From Gnetum montanum (taxonomy: Eukaryota > Streptophyta > Gnetopsida > Gnetales > Gnetaceae): a stretch of 64,000 nt of DNA. The stretch's first letter is position 1. Every line of letters begins with the position of its first letter. The stretch lies in contig MNCI01004258.1 in the NCBI GenBank assembly GCA_015680685.1, positions 132,957 through 196,956 on the forward strand, in the 5' to 3' direction. Positions 46,828 through 60,836 of this stretch are shown piece after piece. The notes beneath the pieces were generated by a model. The model made no database searches and was not told the origin of the DNA. It saw only the letters and a program-made list of their open reading frames with translations. The position numbers were made by a program, and so were the translations under genes.

Positions 46828-49090
46828 TTGCTATCAACATGGCTAAGTTAGCATAACGAAGGTTTGTTAACCCCATGTATTCTTTTAAGTCCTCAATTTG
46901 TAGGTATTTATTTTTCACTTTTATTTCATAGGTCTGGACCATGTTTTCCAAGATGGGTTGGCATTCTAGATTTTGTGTTGACATGGAATTAATGCCAGCC
47001 TTTGCCATCTAGATTTATTTCTTATTGATTTGTTTATACATTTCCACTTGATCTTGGAAGTGTTCCTTAAGCCATTCATGCTTCTTTGCCTCATTCTGCC
47101 ATGTGCTAATTTTGATGGCTAACTTCTGTCAAGTGGCACATACCTCCTTCATAGAGAGGGTTCTATTTTTTCTTGTGAGACAACTCATATCCTGGTTGAT
47201 CCTCACCAAATATTTCATTAGGTGATGGATGCTCTCTTCCAAAATGTTTTTATGTTTTTTAATAGTGATCAACCACATGTTATTAGTAGTGAGGTATTTA
47301 TTTTCCTCTTGTAAGGCAGCAAGTGCTTTAACATGAGCATATGTTTGAGATTTGGTCACTGAAGCATCCCATACTATCGTTTCTTTCTCATTTTTCATCT
47401 CTTTATTGTTCTTAAGGAGGTAACCGATTTGCTTAGTTCTGAATTATGCTAGGTATTTTGGTGCAATGAACTAAGTTGGATCTTTTATTTCTGCTCTTAG
47501 GGCTACGAGCTTTTCTTGTAATTTGCAAAGCTCATTCTTAGCATGTTCTACCCTAGTTTTAGCCATGATTAGTTTTCCTTTAGTGGCAATCACTGTTTCA
47601 ATGACATCACTAGGAATGTCAAAGAGATTTTTCATAACACGTGCTATCTACAATAGTCTATCTAACACATCTTCATGTTCTATAGGAGTCATAGAGGTAC
47701 CAGCTAACATTTGAGCATCTTTTGTTCTAGATATATTAGCTAGTGACATAACAGGTACATTGAAAGATTTTTTAATGTGATCCATGATCACTTCTGCGAT
47801 TCCCACTACATCATGGTGCTGCATGATCATCACTATGACTCCTTCTCTAGATTCAAGCACCACTTGGAATGATGCAGTATTTCTGAAAATTTGTTGTGAC
47901 CACTAGGCCTCTCCTCTTGACTATAATGATATTTGTTCAGTGGAAAGATTTTTTGAGATGGTTGGCTTGACTGCATCATTAATTACTTTAAATAAATTGG
48001 CCTCTTCCCTACTTCCCTAACTAATGGTTTCTACAATTTATTGTAGATGACTCATTTAAGGCCTATAATCTTGTGGCAGTGATGATGGAACTTGCAGTTG
48101 CTGCTATTGTTATTTGGTGGTTTGGGTAGTCTCCTTATTGTCTAGTTGTTCTTTTATTTGGTCCTTTTTGGAAGGCACTGGCTTGAGCATTTTAGCATTG
48201 GAAGCATTTTGTGCCTTCCCTAATGCATCATTTGTATGCCCTAGGATGCCAGCTCATTTGCATAACTTCTGGATAAGGTAAGAAAATGTAAGTGTTAACT
48301 TCCCTACCTTCTTCTCCTTGAACCACCTTTGGATTTCTATGAAGTAGAGGTGAGCGATGTTTACATTGAACTTTCCCATTAATATTATGCTACCTCTAGC
48401 TGCATATGTAGAGATTTGATTTAATGACTTGGTAGGAAACAAGTGATATGTACCAATTTTAAAATAGATCTTTTCTTGTACAGTCAATTCATTGTATTCT
48501 TTATTGTCCTTGCCATACACTTATTGCAACCACAACTTCTTGACATCTATGTCAGATCTTGTTGATATCAATGCCACCTTGGCTCCTTCATTGGGCACAT
48601 TCAGTACCTTTGCAATTACCTTAATTGAGTAAGACCTTGAGATCGCTTCAATTTTTACTATAGCATCTACTTCTTAATTCTATAAAAACTGGTGTATTTC
48701 TCCTAAATACCATTCCCCATTTGTTATCAAAGTAGGCCACAAAGGAGATGACTAAAGTTTTGCCTTAACACCTTCTAGAGCAAATTCCAAAAATGAACCA
48801 AAGTTAAGTTCCATAATTACTCTTGATATGATGGATTTTTCCTGAATGGCCTGAAGGCATTCAGGTGATAGTGTGAGTTACTATCCTTGGATGAGCACTT
48901 GTGGATTGTCTACTTCTACTTGAGTTGATTGCTTTGTGGCAAGAGTTTGTTGATGAATACTAAAGGATTGTGTCTCCTGCTCTCCTTGTTCTAGTTGTGG
49001 ATTTTGCTTTCTCACTTGTCCTCTTTCACCTTGTGGTTTTTTGCTTGTTGGTCATGAAAGTTTTCCTTGTGCTCCTCTTTTTGGAGCCAT
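46721..49090 (-). pseudogene. Copy F 3' reading frame, N-terminal and central part
   Basis: Starts at ATG 49090 (MAPKRGAQG-like) after ttaattgcaa. Contains VYGKDNKEYNELTVQEKIYF, KIGTYHLFPTKSLNQISTYA, MGKFNVNIAHLYFIEIQRWF, SMTPIEHEDVLDRLL and coiled coil (ALQEENKYLTT, LKEYMGLTNLRYANLAMLIA). Without copy E, and counting the 107-bp repeat once, the frame would be about 905 codons, matching copy E. Many stops. Confidence 0.78.
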
Positions 49091-49619
49091 TTGCAATTAA
49101 TCAAGGGTTTGAAATTACTAGAGTATTCTCATAAATGGGCAACAATTTGGCACCTTACTCATACCCTTAGTTATATCAAGTTCTTAGTTCATTATGATTG
49201 TAGAGTTAGAAAATGTTTTAAGAACAACCCCATTCAAGCTTTTCTATGGTGTAAAATGATTGGTATGATCAATTAGAATTCTTTTTAAAGTTTTTTTTTG
49301 GCCTTAACATAAGTGATTTACTTTAAAAATTCTTGATATGTCCCCTTAAACTTACCCTTACAATACCCTCTAGTTGTTAACAAATTCTAAAAAATCAACT
49401 TATGTTTTCCAAAAAATTGACTTAGATTTTCCTTACTAACACCCTCCCATGACTAAGATGATCACTTTGGGATCACATAGATTTAAAAATCATGAAAATT
49501 GAAACAAGAATATACAAGTCATAGGCACTAGAAGGTGGGGTGTTAGAGTATTGAGTGGTAAAGAAAAATTAGCAACAACTCTTCTTGTTATGAAAATCAA
49601 AAATGAAATTTTTTTCCTA

Positions 49620-49735
49620 CCTCCCCCATGCTATATATAGTTTTTATAAGTGCGATATCATAAATACTACATCGTAAATGTAATATCCTAGGTGCCTATG
49701 ATATCATAACTACGATGTCACCTTAGAAGAAATAA
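49620..49735 (-). promoter_or_regulatory. Internal palindrome/TATA region of copy F
   Basis: Minus strand: tgatatcatagg, several atatc-like motifs, gatatcgc, then ctatatatag (49631-49640) followed by catgggggag, in the same order as in copies D and E. Confidence 0.5.
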
Positions 49736-51539
49736 CTTTTCTTAAGGTTTTTTCAAGGAAGAATTGAGTCCCATTGGATGGTTGGAAGATATACATCATG
49801 TTGAAAGGGTCCTAACATGGGGATGATGCTTTAGTTGTGAAAAATAAGCATTGAAAGTGTATGATTAAGGAGTTTCTAACTATGAAAGTGTATGAGGTCT
49901 TGATGGAATGAATGAGATAGACAATGGTTTTGTGTCATTAGAAGGGATCGTTTGAATGATATGGAAAGTGTTTATTGCCATTTATTAGAATTAAAATGCT
50001 CAAGATAATATGGAATTTCTTGGCAAGTATAAGATACAACAGTTATACAAGTGGGTCCTCCCGAAAGTCACCTTTAACCCTTAATGCCCTTGTATAACCA
50101 TGCTTGGAAGTGTCCTTAGGCACTTAAGGAGTTAAATGTAATGCATACATGTTTAGCAAAACACACATGCTAGTACCACCAAATTGGAAAAATAACTATA
50201 TGTTACACAAAATTACAAGTTATGATTATTCAAACAATGAGATGAAATGGGCTTAGAAGGAATTGTAGAAATTGAGACATGGGCTATGATTATCCAAGAT
50301 TCAAACTAAGTCCAAACCACATTTTAGTAACATTGCATCATTTCATCTCTTGGAATTACAATCGTAAGACTATCAATGCTACAAGGAGTATTGTCACTTG
50401 GCGTATTGTCTAAGAGAAGAGTTTTATTCATGGCACTTTATTTTTATTTTTACATTTATGAGAAGTTGCCTACCTTTAGGCATGGGTAACATGTCTTTCC
50501 AGTGGAACCCCCAAAAATTTATTTTGTGCTCTTTTATTTTTTCACTATGTCAACCTTTTTAAGGTAGCACTTATCTTACTCTTACTCCCATTTTTCATTA
50601 GATCTACAAAGATATAATACAACCTTAGTAACATGATAGAACTTACAATAATAATCCAAAATGAATCCACAAGTCCCCTTGATGTCACATCCTTTTCAGT
50701 CCCCCTTGGTTTTTCACTTCTTTATCCACGCATAATGATCATAGGTTTATTCTTAGTTTGATGATGGAAATAATATCATTAAGGCCACGGTAAGAACCTT
50801 GTATTATTGAAATGGATGGATGGATGATGTGGGATCATTGTGCAAATAATCAATCTCTTATGACTTGATATCGTAGAGAAATTTTCACCTTATTAGGCTA
50901 CATCTTTCCTTTATTTAAATGTGTTTTATTAATGATCAAAAATTATTTCTAAAAGGGTTTGAAACAAAGTATGAAAGAAATGGAAAATATAGAAAAAATT
51001 ATGAAAAAGTATAAAGAATGAAAAATATAAGAAATGGAAAAGTATAAAAGAATAAGAAAATGTCAAAGAATGCAAAAATATGGAAAGAATTGTAAAACCA
51101 AAGATAGAAAAATCACTTATTAATTTTGAAGTCAAAGTAAAGTATCTCCTCCATGATTGATCTCATGGGTGAGTGTTTGGAAAATGCTCCCTAAATCTCT
51201 TGGGTCATACAATGCAAGTGGTTCACCTACCATCTTTAGTGATGTAACTTTTCTATCATTATCCTGTGTAATTTTGATAGTGGTGGAGTTATGATCATCT
51301 AAATCCTTCTTCTCTTTTCCTTTTGGTGTATGATTATGAGTCAATTATTTCATTTTTGGGCTCTCAGTTGGAGTCATTTTCTTAGTTTGGAAATTAGTAA
51401 GTGTTTCAGATGTTTCCATGCATGTATTAGATAGATTAAGGATCTCAGTTAGTGGCCACAGGGTGTCTTTTGATTTAGTGGCCTCTACTCTTTTAGTTTC
51501 ACACACTGGTCATTTACTATTATTGTTGTGGATTGGAAT
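49736..51539 (-). other. Copy F stretch between protease and internal promoter, pol deleted
   Basis: Holds a degenerate A/T-rich block (50930-51130) and the post-integrase spacer homologous to copy D 34730-35500. A minus frame at 51132-51344 (VGEPLALYDPRDLG) may be the end of the gag-protease region. No RT, RNase H or integrase is present. Confidence 0.65.
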
Positions 51540-54500
51540 GGTAATTATGTTGACATTCTAAAGGGTTGGTCCACCCTTGCACCCTTTACTTTTAGTAGTT
51601 ATGCATGAAATTTGCTGCATGTGTATGGCTCCATGCACATCTTCTTTAGAAATCTCAATTGAAAAATCTTTGATACTTAGCTTAGTGTTGATTATGCTAA
51701 GCCATGCCCTCCCTATGATTATTGGAAATTCCTTATCAGCATCTTTCACATTGATAATCAAAAAGTCTACTGGATATGACCACCCATTAATAGTGGTTAC
51801 TACATCATCTATCTACCCCAAGGGAGTGGTGATAGACTGGTTTGCAAGCTCCAACTTAATATTTCATTCTTTTCATGATGGTAGGTTTCATGCTTAATAT
51901 GTTTTGTAGGAAATCAAATTCACCCTGAAGCTTGAGTTTAATAGAGCTTTGCATGGTAAATTCCTAGCTATTAGTAGATAAATCAAAGGAATTATCTAGA
52001 TCAATTCTCTTCTTAGGGAATGGTCTTGCCTTAATCCAGTTAGTGATGATTTTAGTAAGCATAATAGTCTGAATATTTAAACTTAATGAAGATGGAAGCT
52101 TGTTAACAGTGAGAAGATTTTTTTTAGGAGAAGTTGGTCTTGATGCAGTTGTAATTCTACCAACCTTCTCTGGACTTGTTTAAAAGAAAGGACATTTCTT
52201 TGTTTGGCCCTTAGGATTGCTGGTGAGATCTTCCACTTATATATGTACTACCTTTGCAGCTCTCTTCTACTATAGTTATCATGGCAACTTTCCTTACAAC
52301 GTGGATGGTGGCATTGGTGGCAAAGGATATGGATTGGGATTTGAAAAATTAGTTGCCTGTGAATGGACATACAAGTTTGAATAGGCCCTTGGTGGCATTA
52401 ATTGATGGTATTTTGGTGAATAATACTATGAAATTTGAATAGGAGCATTTTATGGTGAGATAGGTGATTGAACATAGTATCCATAAGGGTCAGGTTGTTG
52501 ATATGGATATTGTTGGCAAGGTGGTGACATGGCCCATACTTAAGGCTATTGCCATTATTGATGATATTGCTCCTATAGCTATGGCAAGGGTCCACTAGGA
52601 TAGTACATTAATTGAGATTGCTATCTGTAGTTACCTTGAGGAGAAGGTAACCATTTGGACATCTATTTCTGAACAAGTTTGGGGTTAAGTGCATATGCTC
52701 CTATTTCTTGCAAATGTATTACAACCAGACAACATCTTTTAGGATGCTCATACTAACACATAGTACAACCTTCATCATCTATAGAGTTGGTATCTAAAAC
52801 CTCAGCTGTTGAAGTAACTTTGCCTTTGTGCCTAAGTGCTCTCTTCTTTCTTTTGTCTTTGCCTCTTGTGAAGGCTTGCTTTGCTCTTTCCTCCATAATC
52901 TTTAGCACTATTGTACATGTTTCTTCAGCTGAATTCCACATTTTTACTACCTTTGTTGTTACATCGACAATATATTTTTTGATTGGTAGTGTCTCTTTTC
53001 AAATTACCTAGTCTAAGGTTTCTTCCTCTTAGGTATCACACAACCATGCATCTCTCTTTCTTATTGATGGATCCCTATTATACTCTTTAGCTGATTCTCT
53101 TTTTTTGAGTTCACCTTCTTCTTTTACCACTTAACGAATTAGTCTTTGAATATGATGGATGGTCAGTTTTGATAATCTTTCCTAGGTGTAAACCCTAAGG
53201 ATCTCTCTGGTTTTACTTCTTAGCCCATTTATGATGTGCCTTAGCTATTCCTTTGATGAAAAATTATGGTCTAGGTATCTATGTAATAGTGAATAACATC
53301 TGCTAATTACCACCTCAAGGGTTTTGTGAGTCCCTTATTTCTAGTTTTGGATTTGTTTTTCTAGATTTGACACTTGTGAATAGGTTTGATATTTATCATT
53401 AAATATTTCAAGCATGGTACTCTAACATCTAATGGGTTTAAGTTCTAGTGACCTGTACTAGCTTTCTACTTCCTTCATAAGTGTTCTAGGAAATAGCTTC
53501 AATTTCTGCCAATCACTCTCTATGTTTTGAAGGACATAGATATTGTGGAATGCTTAAAGGTAGTGTTGTGGATCAAGATTGTAACCATCTTCAAATTGTG
53601 GCATATTATTCATATCTAGCCATTTGATTCGGATATCTCTCACATGCCTAGTTGGTATGTAGACAACTTCTTAAATATTGATCATGCTTCACGTTATCGA
53701 AAAAGGTTCATTATTTTGATTGAGTTCGTATGCTTTGTTGTGGTGGTGACCCCTTCTATGCTCATGCCTCTCCTAATCCTCTCTTCTATCTCTTCTTCTC
53801 CTTCTTTCATGCTCTTCATCTTCTAAATCAGAGTATCTAGAATATCTGTCATGATGGCCATGAGTTTACCTTCCTTCCCTATTAGAGTCCCTATACTTGT
53901 GTCCTCTTCTGTTAGAGTCTTCCAATAATCATGGTGAGGCAGATGAGGTGGCAGGAGAATGGTGCTAGATGGTTCTCCTTTCATGAATCTTGTATGTCTC
54001 CTTGTAAGATTTAGTAAGATCCCTTGGCCTAGATTCCTGCTTGTATCTTGAGTTAGTAGCCTTTCTCTTGTGTGCCTCTACTAAAGTAGAATGAAGTTAC
54101 ACTTTGACAGGTTCTTCTAGTCTAATGATAGATGTCTTTAAAGGCTCCCCATGGTTTTGGTGGAATTGTTCTAAAATGAATTGATCAACATCAAGTTCTT
54201 CTATGACAATAGAAGTGTTAGTCTCCCTTTGCTGTGTATATGTTTGATCTCCATTGTAGCATCTCTTCTCATCTACTCCTTTGTGGGTTCATAGGGTCTA
54301 GTCATGTGTTGAGTCACATGATATCCTTCCTAAATCTAGTCCAAATGCATCTTATTTAGAGCATTTTTTTGCATGTTCAGTGTTGCACATTTTGGAGGCA
54401 GAATTGTGTTGCCTTGTATGTCTCTTTGCCTCATTTGCTTGTCATGATGGAAGGTGAAAGTAAAGTCTAGATGGTACGAATCAATGGGAGCATAAGTGAT

Positions 54501-54602
54501 TCATGTTTACATTGGCAACCCCCATTTTTCTTCATAAAAAATTCTTTGATTGCTTCTTCTTGTCTTCTTGATAGGTGATGGTTGATCATTATGTGAAGCC
54601 AT
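51540..54602 (-). pseudogene. Copy F gag and retropepsin-like protease, broken
   Basis: ATG at 54602 gives MASHNDQPSPIKKTRRSNQR. Around 53530-53150: WQKLKLFPRTLMKEVES, STMLEIFNDKYQTYSQVSN, LRHIINGLRSKTREIL, homologous to copy E gag. A P/Y-rich tail lies near 52600-52300. At 51760-51560 a protease-like end reads DADKEFPIIIGRAWLSIINT, KLSIKDFSIEI. Dozens of stops. Confidence 0.78.
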
Positions 54603-54719
54603 GTTATAGTTCTTAGATGGTTTGGGTTAAAGGTGTGCTTACTTATGGTTGTTAGATTTGACTTTAAGTTTCAGATACAACAAACTTTGAAAAATCAATT
54701 ACTTAGCATAACATTGACT

Positions 54720-54739
54720 TATCCCTAGCAATGGCACCA
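54720..54739 (-). promoter_or_regulatory. Primer binding site of copy F
   Basis: Minus strand TGGTGCCATTGCTAGGGATA, tRNA-Asp type, one base from the LTR. It is less eroded than in copy D. Confidence 0.82.
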
Positions 54740-54740
54740 T

Positions 54741-55612
54741 TGATAAGTGGTGAAGTATCCAACATCCAACCATACGAGATGCAAGTGTTCACACATGATC
54801 CAGATTGAATTTTGTAAATAAGGCAATGTGACCATGCAAGTAATTGGTTAGAGTTTGTGATCGTTGGCTTCTCACATGAGTTAGTAAATTCAATGCTTAT
54901 GGTTTAACTAACAAAGACGTATATGATAGATGATGTTGTATTGGCCATATTGCTCCTAGCTAACATGAAGGAAAAGTAATAGTTTCTAAATCTAAGTGAG
55001 TAAATGAATCTAATCTAGCCTATGTGATGAGCAGCCAATTCTGATCTTCCATTCACACCTTGGACTTCATATAACTACTACTAGGATTACCAAGTACCAC
55101 ACTACTAGGCATACCAAGTGATAGTACTACTGGGTTACCAAGTAGCTACACTTAAGTGCTCGAGATCAATCATATCATTTTGCTTAATGACAAGAATAGT
55201 AAAGTGCATTGAAAGTAAATTAGCAACTATGAAAATAATAAACATTAAACTAAATGAAGTAGAAATAAAACTAAGTATTTCTACAATGATGGAAAGTAAT
55301 CTTGATCTTTAGTTTCAATTATGCAATGCATCCAAGTACATCACACTCGAATAAAGACTCTATTCAATCACTTAACATCACACTGTGGGCACCCACTACT
55401 AAGTACTAAAAGCTAAAATTACAAAAACAAACCAAAAGAGTTTTGCTACTATGTTATCAAATCTACTGTGGATCTATGCACCTAAGTGTTACTTTCATAG
55501 GCTGGCACACATCCAATGATATTGTTTATATGATAACATATCATGAGATATGATAACATATCTACAACATCGTAGATACGATATCATTACTACAAAAAAT
55601 TTGGATTTATCA
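54741..55612 (-). repeat. LTR shared by copies F (5') and G (3')
   Basis: 872 bp, TGATAAATCC to ATCA on the minus strand. On its low side is the primer site of F; on its high side is the polypurine tract of G (TGGGGGTA). One LTR therefore serves two internal regions. Confidence 0.88.
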
Positions 55613-57842
55613 TACCCCCACAACTAACTGAAAACTTGTCCTCGAGTTACAAAATGAGGATAGAGTCCCTTACAAAATTGGGAGGGAGATTTACATGACA
55701 CTAACTACTCTACACATGACTGTTAAGTGCTACAATGATGTTTTACAAAAATGACACATTCATGACATGACAAACTTTACAATATGAAATTTTTTTTGAC
55801 AAAACTGGATGTAGCCTTATGTTGTTCTAGGTAGTGGTGGCTCTTCCATCGATTGCTTCTCCTTGTTGTCAGGCTTTTGAAATTGATAGCGGTTCAGGAG
55901 TGCTTGCAATTTTTCCTCTTCTATTCTTGGATTGTGAACCATCCATGCTGATGAATCAATGTTTGATGGGGTTGATACGTTCCACGGACATAGTAGTTGT
56001 AGAAACATCTAATTAGCTTTAACATACCATGCCACAAATTGTCATCTTCCTTCTTCAAAAGCTTTGGCCTTCTCTCTTAATTCATGGTAATCTATTAATC
56101 TTCTCACTAGGTTCTCTACTACATCTTTTTGCCCCTAGTAGCTAGTCTTAACTGCTTCTAGCTCTAAGTTTGCTACTTGAAGTTTTTGTAAAGCATTTTT
56201 GCAATCTGCAAACTCCTTCATGTACAATGCATACATGGCTGCTACTTTTTGTTCAAGCTCACTTCTAGGCCTACCTACTATTAACATGGCTAAGTTAGCA
56301 TAACAAAGCTTTGATAATCCCATGTATTCTTTTAAGTCCTCAATATATATGTCTTTATTTTTCACTTCTATTTTATAGGTGTGGGCCATGCTATCCAAGA
56401 TGGATTTCCATTCTAGATTTTATGTTGACATGGAATTAATGCTAGCCTTCATCATCTAGATCTCTTTCTCATTAATTTGCTTATACATTCCCACTTGATC
56501 TCGAAAGTGTTCCTTGAGCCATTCATGCTTCTTTACCTCATCCTACCACACACTAATTTTGATGGTTAACTTTTGTTGGATGGTGTGTACCTTCTCCATG
56601 GAGAGGGTTCTATTTTTTGGAGCTCATGTATTTAACCATTTGTTCTTTTTGGAGATCAACATTATGTAGGCAATTATTGTCCTTGGTAAGAATTGCATTC
56701 TTCTAGCGAACCTTCGATAAGTCCTTTTGAATGTTGTGGATGGATCACCACTTAGACATGCTTCTTGTTGCTATAAGAGTTGCTCACAGAGCTTTTGCAT
56801 GCGCTCCATGGTAGAATGAACCTTTGACGTTATTTTATGAATGTGTGGTGGTGATGGTTGCTGCTCCTCTTTTATGTGGTAGGGACCTTGTCTTTCATCA
56901 TTTCTACCTAAGAGATGATAGGAGCACATCTTAGTGTATCATTGGAATAGGAGGCTATTCCTTCCCTTTTAAATAATTTTTAGATGAGGCATGGAAAGGG
57001 GAATGCCTTCCTTCCATGCTCATTTTCCTTAAACTGCTTGTCTATCTCAAGATAGATTAGTTATGGGAGGTTGACAGGGAATTTTTTGCTTAGAGTAGTG
57101 TGCACATGGGTAGAGAAGGCTGTCATCTTACTTGCCGTTACCTTTGGATTGATGTGGTAGGTTGCTATCTTGAAATAGACACATTATGCCATTGTGAGTA
57201 TGCCATACTCCTTACAGTCCACTCCATAGCATCATTGGACCTTCTCATTTTTAACCTTCGGGTCTACTTGTATTAAGATCTCTACCAAATTGGTCCTAGT
57301 TTCATGCAATCTGAGGGCTTGAGATATGGCCTCCACTTGTAGGACACACCAATGTCCTTGATATTCATAGTGGCATCTGATTGCCTATTGTTATAGAAGA
57401 GATATGTCTCTTCCATGTACCCCTCCCTACTAGAAGCCATGATGGGCAACATAGGAGAGCTATACAATTACGTTCTAACATCTTTTGGGAAAAATTCTAA
57501 GAAGGTATTAAAATTAAATTCTTGGAGAAGTGAACATTGGATATCCCTAGACTTAATTTACCTAAGGCAAACATTCGTCAATGTGACCTCAAGGCTTGGC
57601 CTTGTTCATGCCTCATCTTGGTGGGCTTGCTCTATTTCAGCTTGGGGAATTTAATGGATAGATTCCACTTTGGGCTTCTCTTGAAGAGGTCTCGTTACAT
57701 GAGTCTCAACTGCCTGCTCAGAGATTATTCTTGTTGGCCCCTTCTAGTTCTAGGTTGCTTGTCCCTTGGTTGGGATGGTCCTCCTTCTTGCGAATGCTTA
57801 GGTCTTGGTGCCATCTATAATCACAAGATGATCAAGGATTAA
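55613..57842 (-). mobile_element. Gypsy copy G, internal 3' fragment, minus
   Basis: Contains only the 3' reading frame and the untranslated end before the shared LTR. Upstream parts are missing and sequence right of 57842 is unrelated. Confidence 0.75.
55817..57814 (-). pseudogene. Copy G 3' reading frame, internally shortened
   Basis: Starts MAPRPKHSQEGGPSQPRDKQ at ATG 57814, directly after ttgtgattatag, and ends LCPWNVSTPSNIDSSAWM, EEEKLQALLNRYQ, MEEPPLPRTT at 55817. Coiled-coil part: LKEYMGLSKLCYANLAMLIV, LQVANLELEAVKTSY. About 666 codons against 918 in copy E; the central region is deleted. Stops throughout. Confidence 0.75.
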
Positions 57843-59589
57843 CATTTGGTATGTAACTTTATAATACTTGAGTATCTTATCTCTTTAGATTAGTTACACT
57901 TGGCTAAGTTGTGATCATGGTAGGTGTTGTCACCTTTATGCCATTCTATGGAGTAGCAATTAAGAAAATATATATAGATAAAATCCCATAAGAGGCATAG
58001 AAATATGCACAAAAGGAGTGAAACATTATTTGTGACTGTATCTGTGAGATAACATGAAGATAAATGTAAGTGGAAAATGCTTGCATTGTAAATATTGTGA
58101 TTTGATACTGGAAAAATTAGTGAAAAGAAAGAGGGCACTGAAGAAGCAATGGTTGATACTGGTTAAATAGAAAAACTCTAAGGATACTTCCTCTTGATCA
58201 AAGAAAATAATTTATATGGTAAAACCCATGAGAATTTGCTGGTATACCATTTCCAAGGTTGATAATGATTCAATGGCCTATAGCATTTGCATCTTTACAT
58301 GCTAAGTAACTAGAAGTTTTGAAATAAATCAGGGTACACACTAATCTAGTATTTATCTTTATTGATTTCATAATTAAGCTAGCATATCATAATTTAATCA
58401 CCAAAAGTATTATTCCTGCTAATGGTCAAAATAATCTATAATATTAAGGTAGAGATTAATTGAATATGTTTCAACAATAAAATCCTTAGAAAGAGTAGAG
58501 CAAAAGTTTTAGAAATGCTCATAAGTAGTTTCATCAAAATTGAATGAATTGAATTAACAGTTAGACTATTTCACAAGGAAAATTTTATCAAAAATTGGGT
58601 TGCCCTATTGTGTGTTGGGAAAATTCCAGTAATATTTTGCAAAGAAACACATAGAAAAAGATAAAAGAAAAACCCTAATGGCAGCATTGAGCATGTCATA
58701 AGCAAGAAGAAAAGGAACTCAGCTTTAGGTGTGGGATTTTGCAATTGCAAGTTGTCTCTGTGCCATTTAGCACCTAATGGTAAATTTGAATGTGTATGCC
58801 TTTGGTGGAGAAGACTCATGTGGTGGCAAGCACGATAGGCACGATTGTGGTGATTGCAATAGAACTAAGAACCTTCTAAGTGCCATGATTCATCATAATG
58901 ATGGCCATTCCTAATGCCCTAGCCACCAGACCAACACCACCATCGGTATTCTTCCTCTTTTGTGGAGCACGGGTAGCATTAGAGATAGGGGTTTTTACAA
59001 AACTTGAGCCTTAGTTCACGTTATCTTAGGCAACATGCCTTAGATGGTTGTGACCAAAATAATAGTTGAGCCAGATCTAGAGACATCTATTGACAACAAC
59101 GAGCTATGGATGTTGCATGTGAAAGAAATGGGTAGTTGATGGTAGCAACACAATAGATCACAGAAATGGGAAGGGTTTCTGCTCATGAGGACAACACAAT
59201 ATTCCAAGGGTACGCACAAAAAATCAACACTTGCAGTGAGTGAACTTCACAAGAAAGAAAAAAGAGACAAAATATGCAAAAAAAAATTTAAAATGCAAGG
59301 GACACTCATTAGGAATGTGGCATAAGCCAAATGTTATTATTTTCAAAAGGGGATTTCCTTTATCATTGGTTAAACTATAATATTAATATAATCATGAAGG
59401 TATAATATGAAATTTAATAATAATTTACAACTAAATGAATATAGAGGAAAAAAATTTTCTTTTGAGAAGAAAAAGAGATTATTAGGTAGGACAATTACTA
59501 AACATAGCTTATATTTCTCAAGTTATCATAACTTTTTCCTAGATATTTGTAATACCCTTAACCCTTCATGATTATTGTAACTACCCTAA
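57843..59589. other. No recognisable features
   Basis: AT-rich sequence with short open frames (57890-58138, 58571-58819) that show no motif. It may include the U3 part of the LTR whose TATA box lies at 59596. Confidence 0.5.
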
Positions 59590-60836
59590 GGTCACTATAA
59601 AAGGACCTTCAAAGGTAGAAGGAAAGGAGGGAAGAATTTGGAAAAAGACAATTGAAGATTATTTGTAAGATGACTTGCTAAAGACATCAACTTGGCTTCT
59701 TTGTTTTAATCCTGTGAGTTCATTTTTTCCCATTTTCTTTTAGTTATTTAGCTAATGGTTTAGATAGTATTGTGCTTGGCATTTAATTTTGGGATTTATC
59801 CTAGGTTGCTTTTATAGCTCTATTTTTGTGAAATATTAGATTCATATTAAGATTTTTCATAGAAGAGCTTATGTTGTTGAAAATCCTCAAGAGTAATTTA
59901 ATAGTAATATTTTAGTAAAATTGCTTATTTTAAGCATAGAGAACCTAGGAAAATCTTTGGTATTTTGAGACGACTAAAATAGCTTCATTATTTTAAAGTG
60001 TATTACCTTGGTATTTCAATCTTGAAATTATCAAATTTTTTGAAGGCTCTATTGAATGTAATTTTTGCCAACTATTAACTAGACAAAATATAGACTTGTA
60101 CTTTGTCATTTATGCAACAATTTTTGGTAGTATAATAAGATTATCTTTATGAAATTACTTGTTGAGCTCAAAAGGTTTGGACAATTTGTAGTTATTAAAT
60201 TAGGAATAACTTTATTAAATTATGGAATTACTCATGTCAATTTATATTGCTTAAATGTTTGAGATTTCACACAAATCTGCTTTCTTTTCTTTTCTCTTTC
60301 TAAGTCTATTAAATCTTGCTTTATTTCTTATTTTCTTGTGGAATTTTCTTTGAGGGAAATTAGGAGTAAATTGTTAGAATTGTGCTCAAATGTTTTTGCA
60401 AAAATTTATTTGTTACAAGTATCATACTATAGGGATTGTATAGATTAAGTGATCGAACAAAATAGGAATCTTCAACAACTCATAGTATTTGATAGAGTTA
60501 GTTGAATCTCTTTTGTGATAGCTGATTAGAATTTCATACACAACCCAACCATTTCAACATTTGCAATAGCAAACACATACTCATGTTTTGTATGTTTCAT
60601 AACTACTAAGTTCATTTGGAGGTATTTAGTCCTTGGTGTTGCTAGAGACTAGCAAGCACCTAAACCCTATTTGGAGATGTTGGCGGTCTAGTCCCAAACA
60701 GTTGTCAACATTTCTTTTGGTACTAGAAGGAGGGCTAAAAATTTATCCTCTACATTCATAAGTTGTATAGTTCTAACACACTAATAGTTCTTTTTGTTGA
60801 TAGAAGGGCTTAAAAATTAGATACTATTTTTAGTTC
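59590..60836 (+). mobile_element. LTR/leader region of gypsy copy I (different family)
   Basis: TATA-like tataaaagg at 59596-59604 in an otherwise AT-rich stretch, followed about 1.2 kb later by a gag start. ttggtgttgctagagac near 60633 could be an eroded primer site. LTR ends not determined. Confidence 0.4.

Noticed and set aside
57890-58819. Two minus frames of about 82 codons
   Set aside because: Hydrophobic or low-complexity translations without homology and without any neighbouring gene signal.
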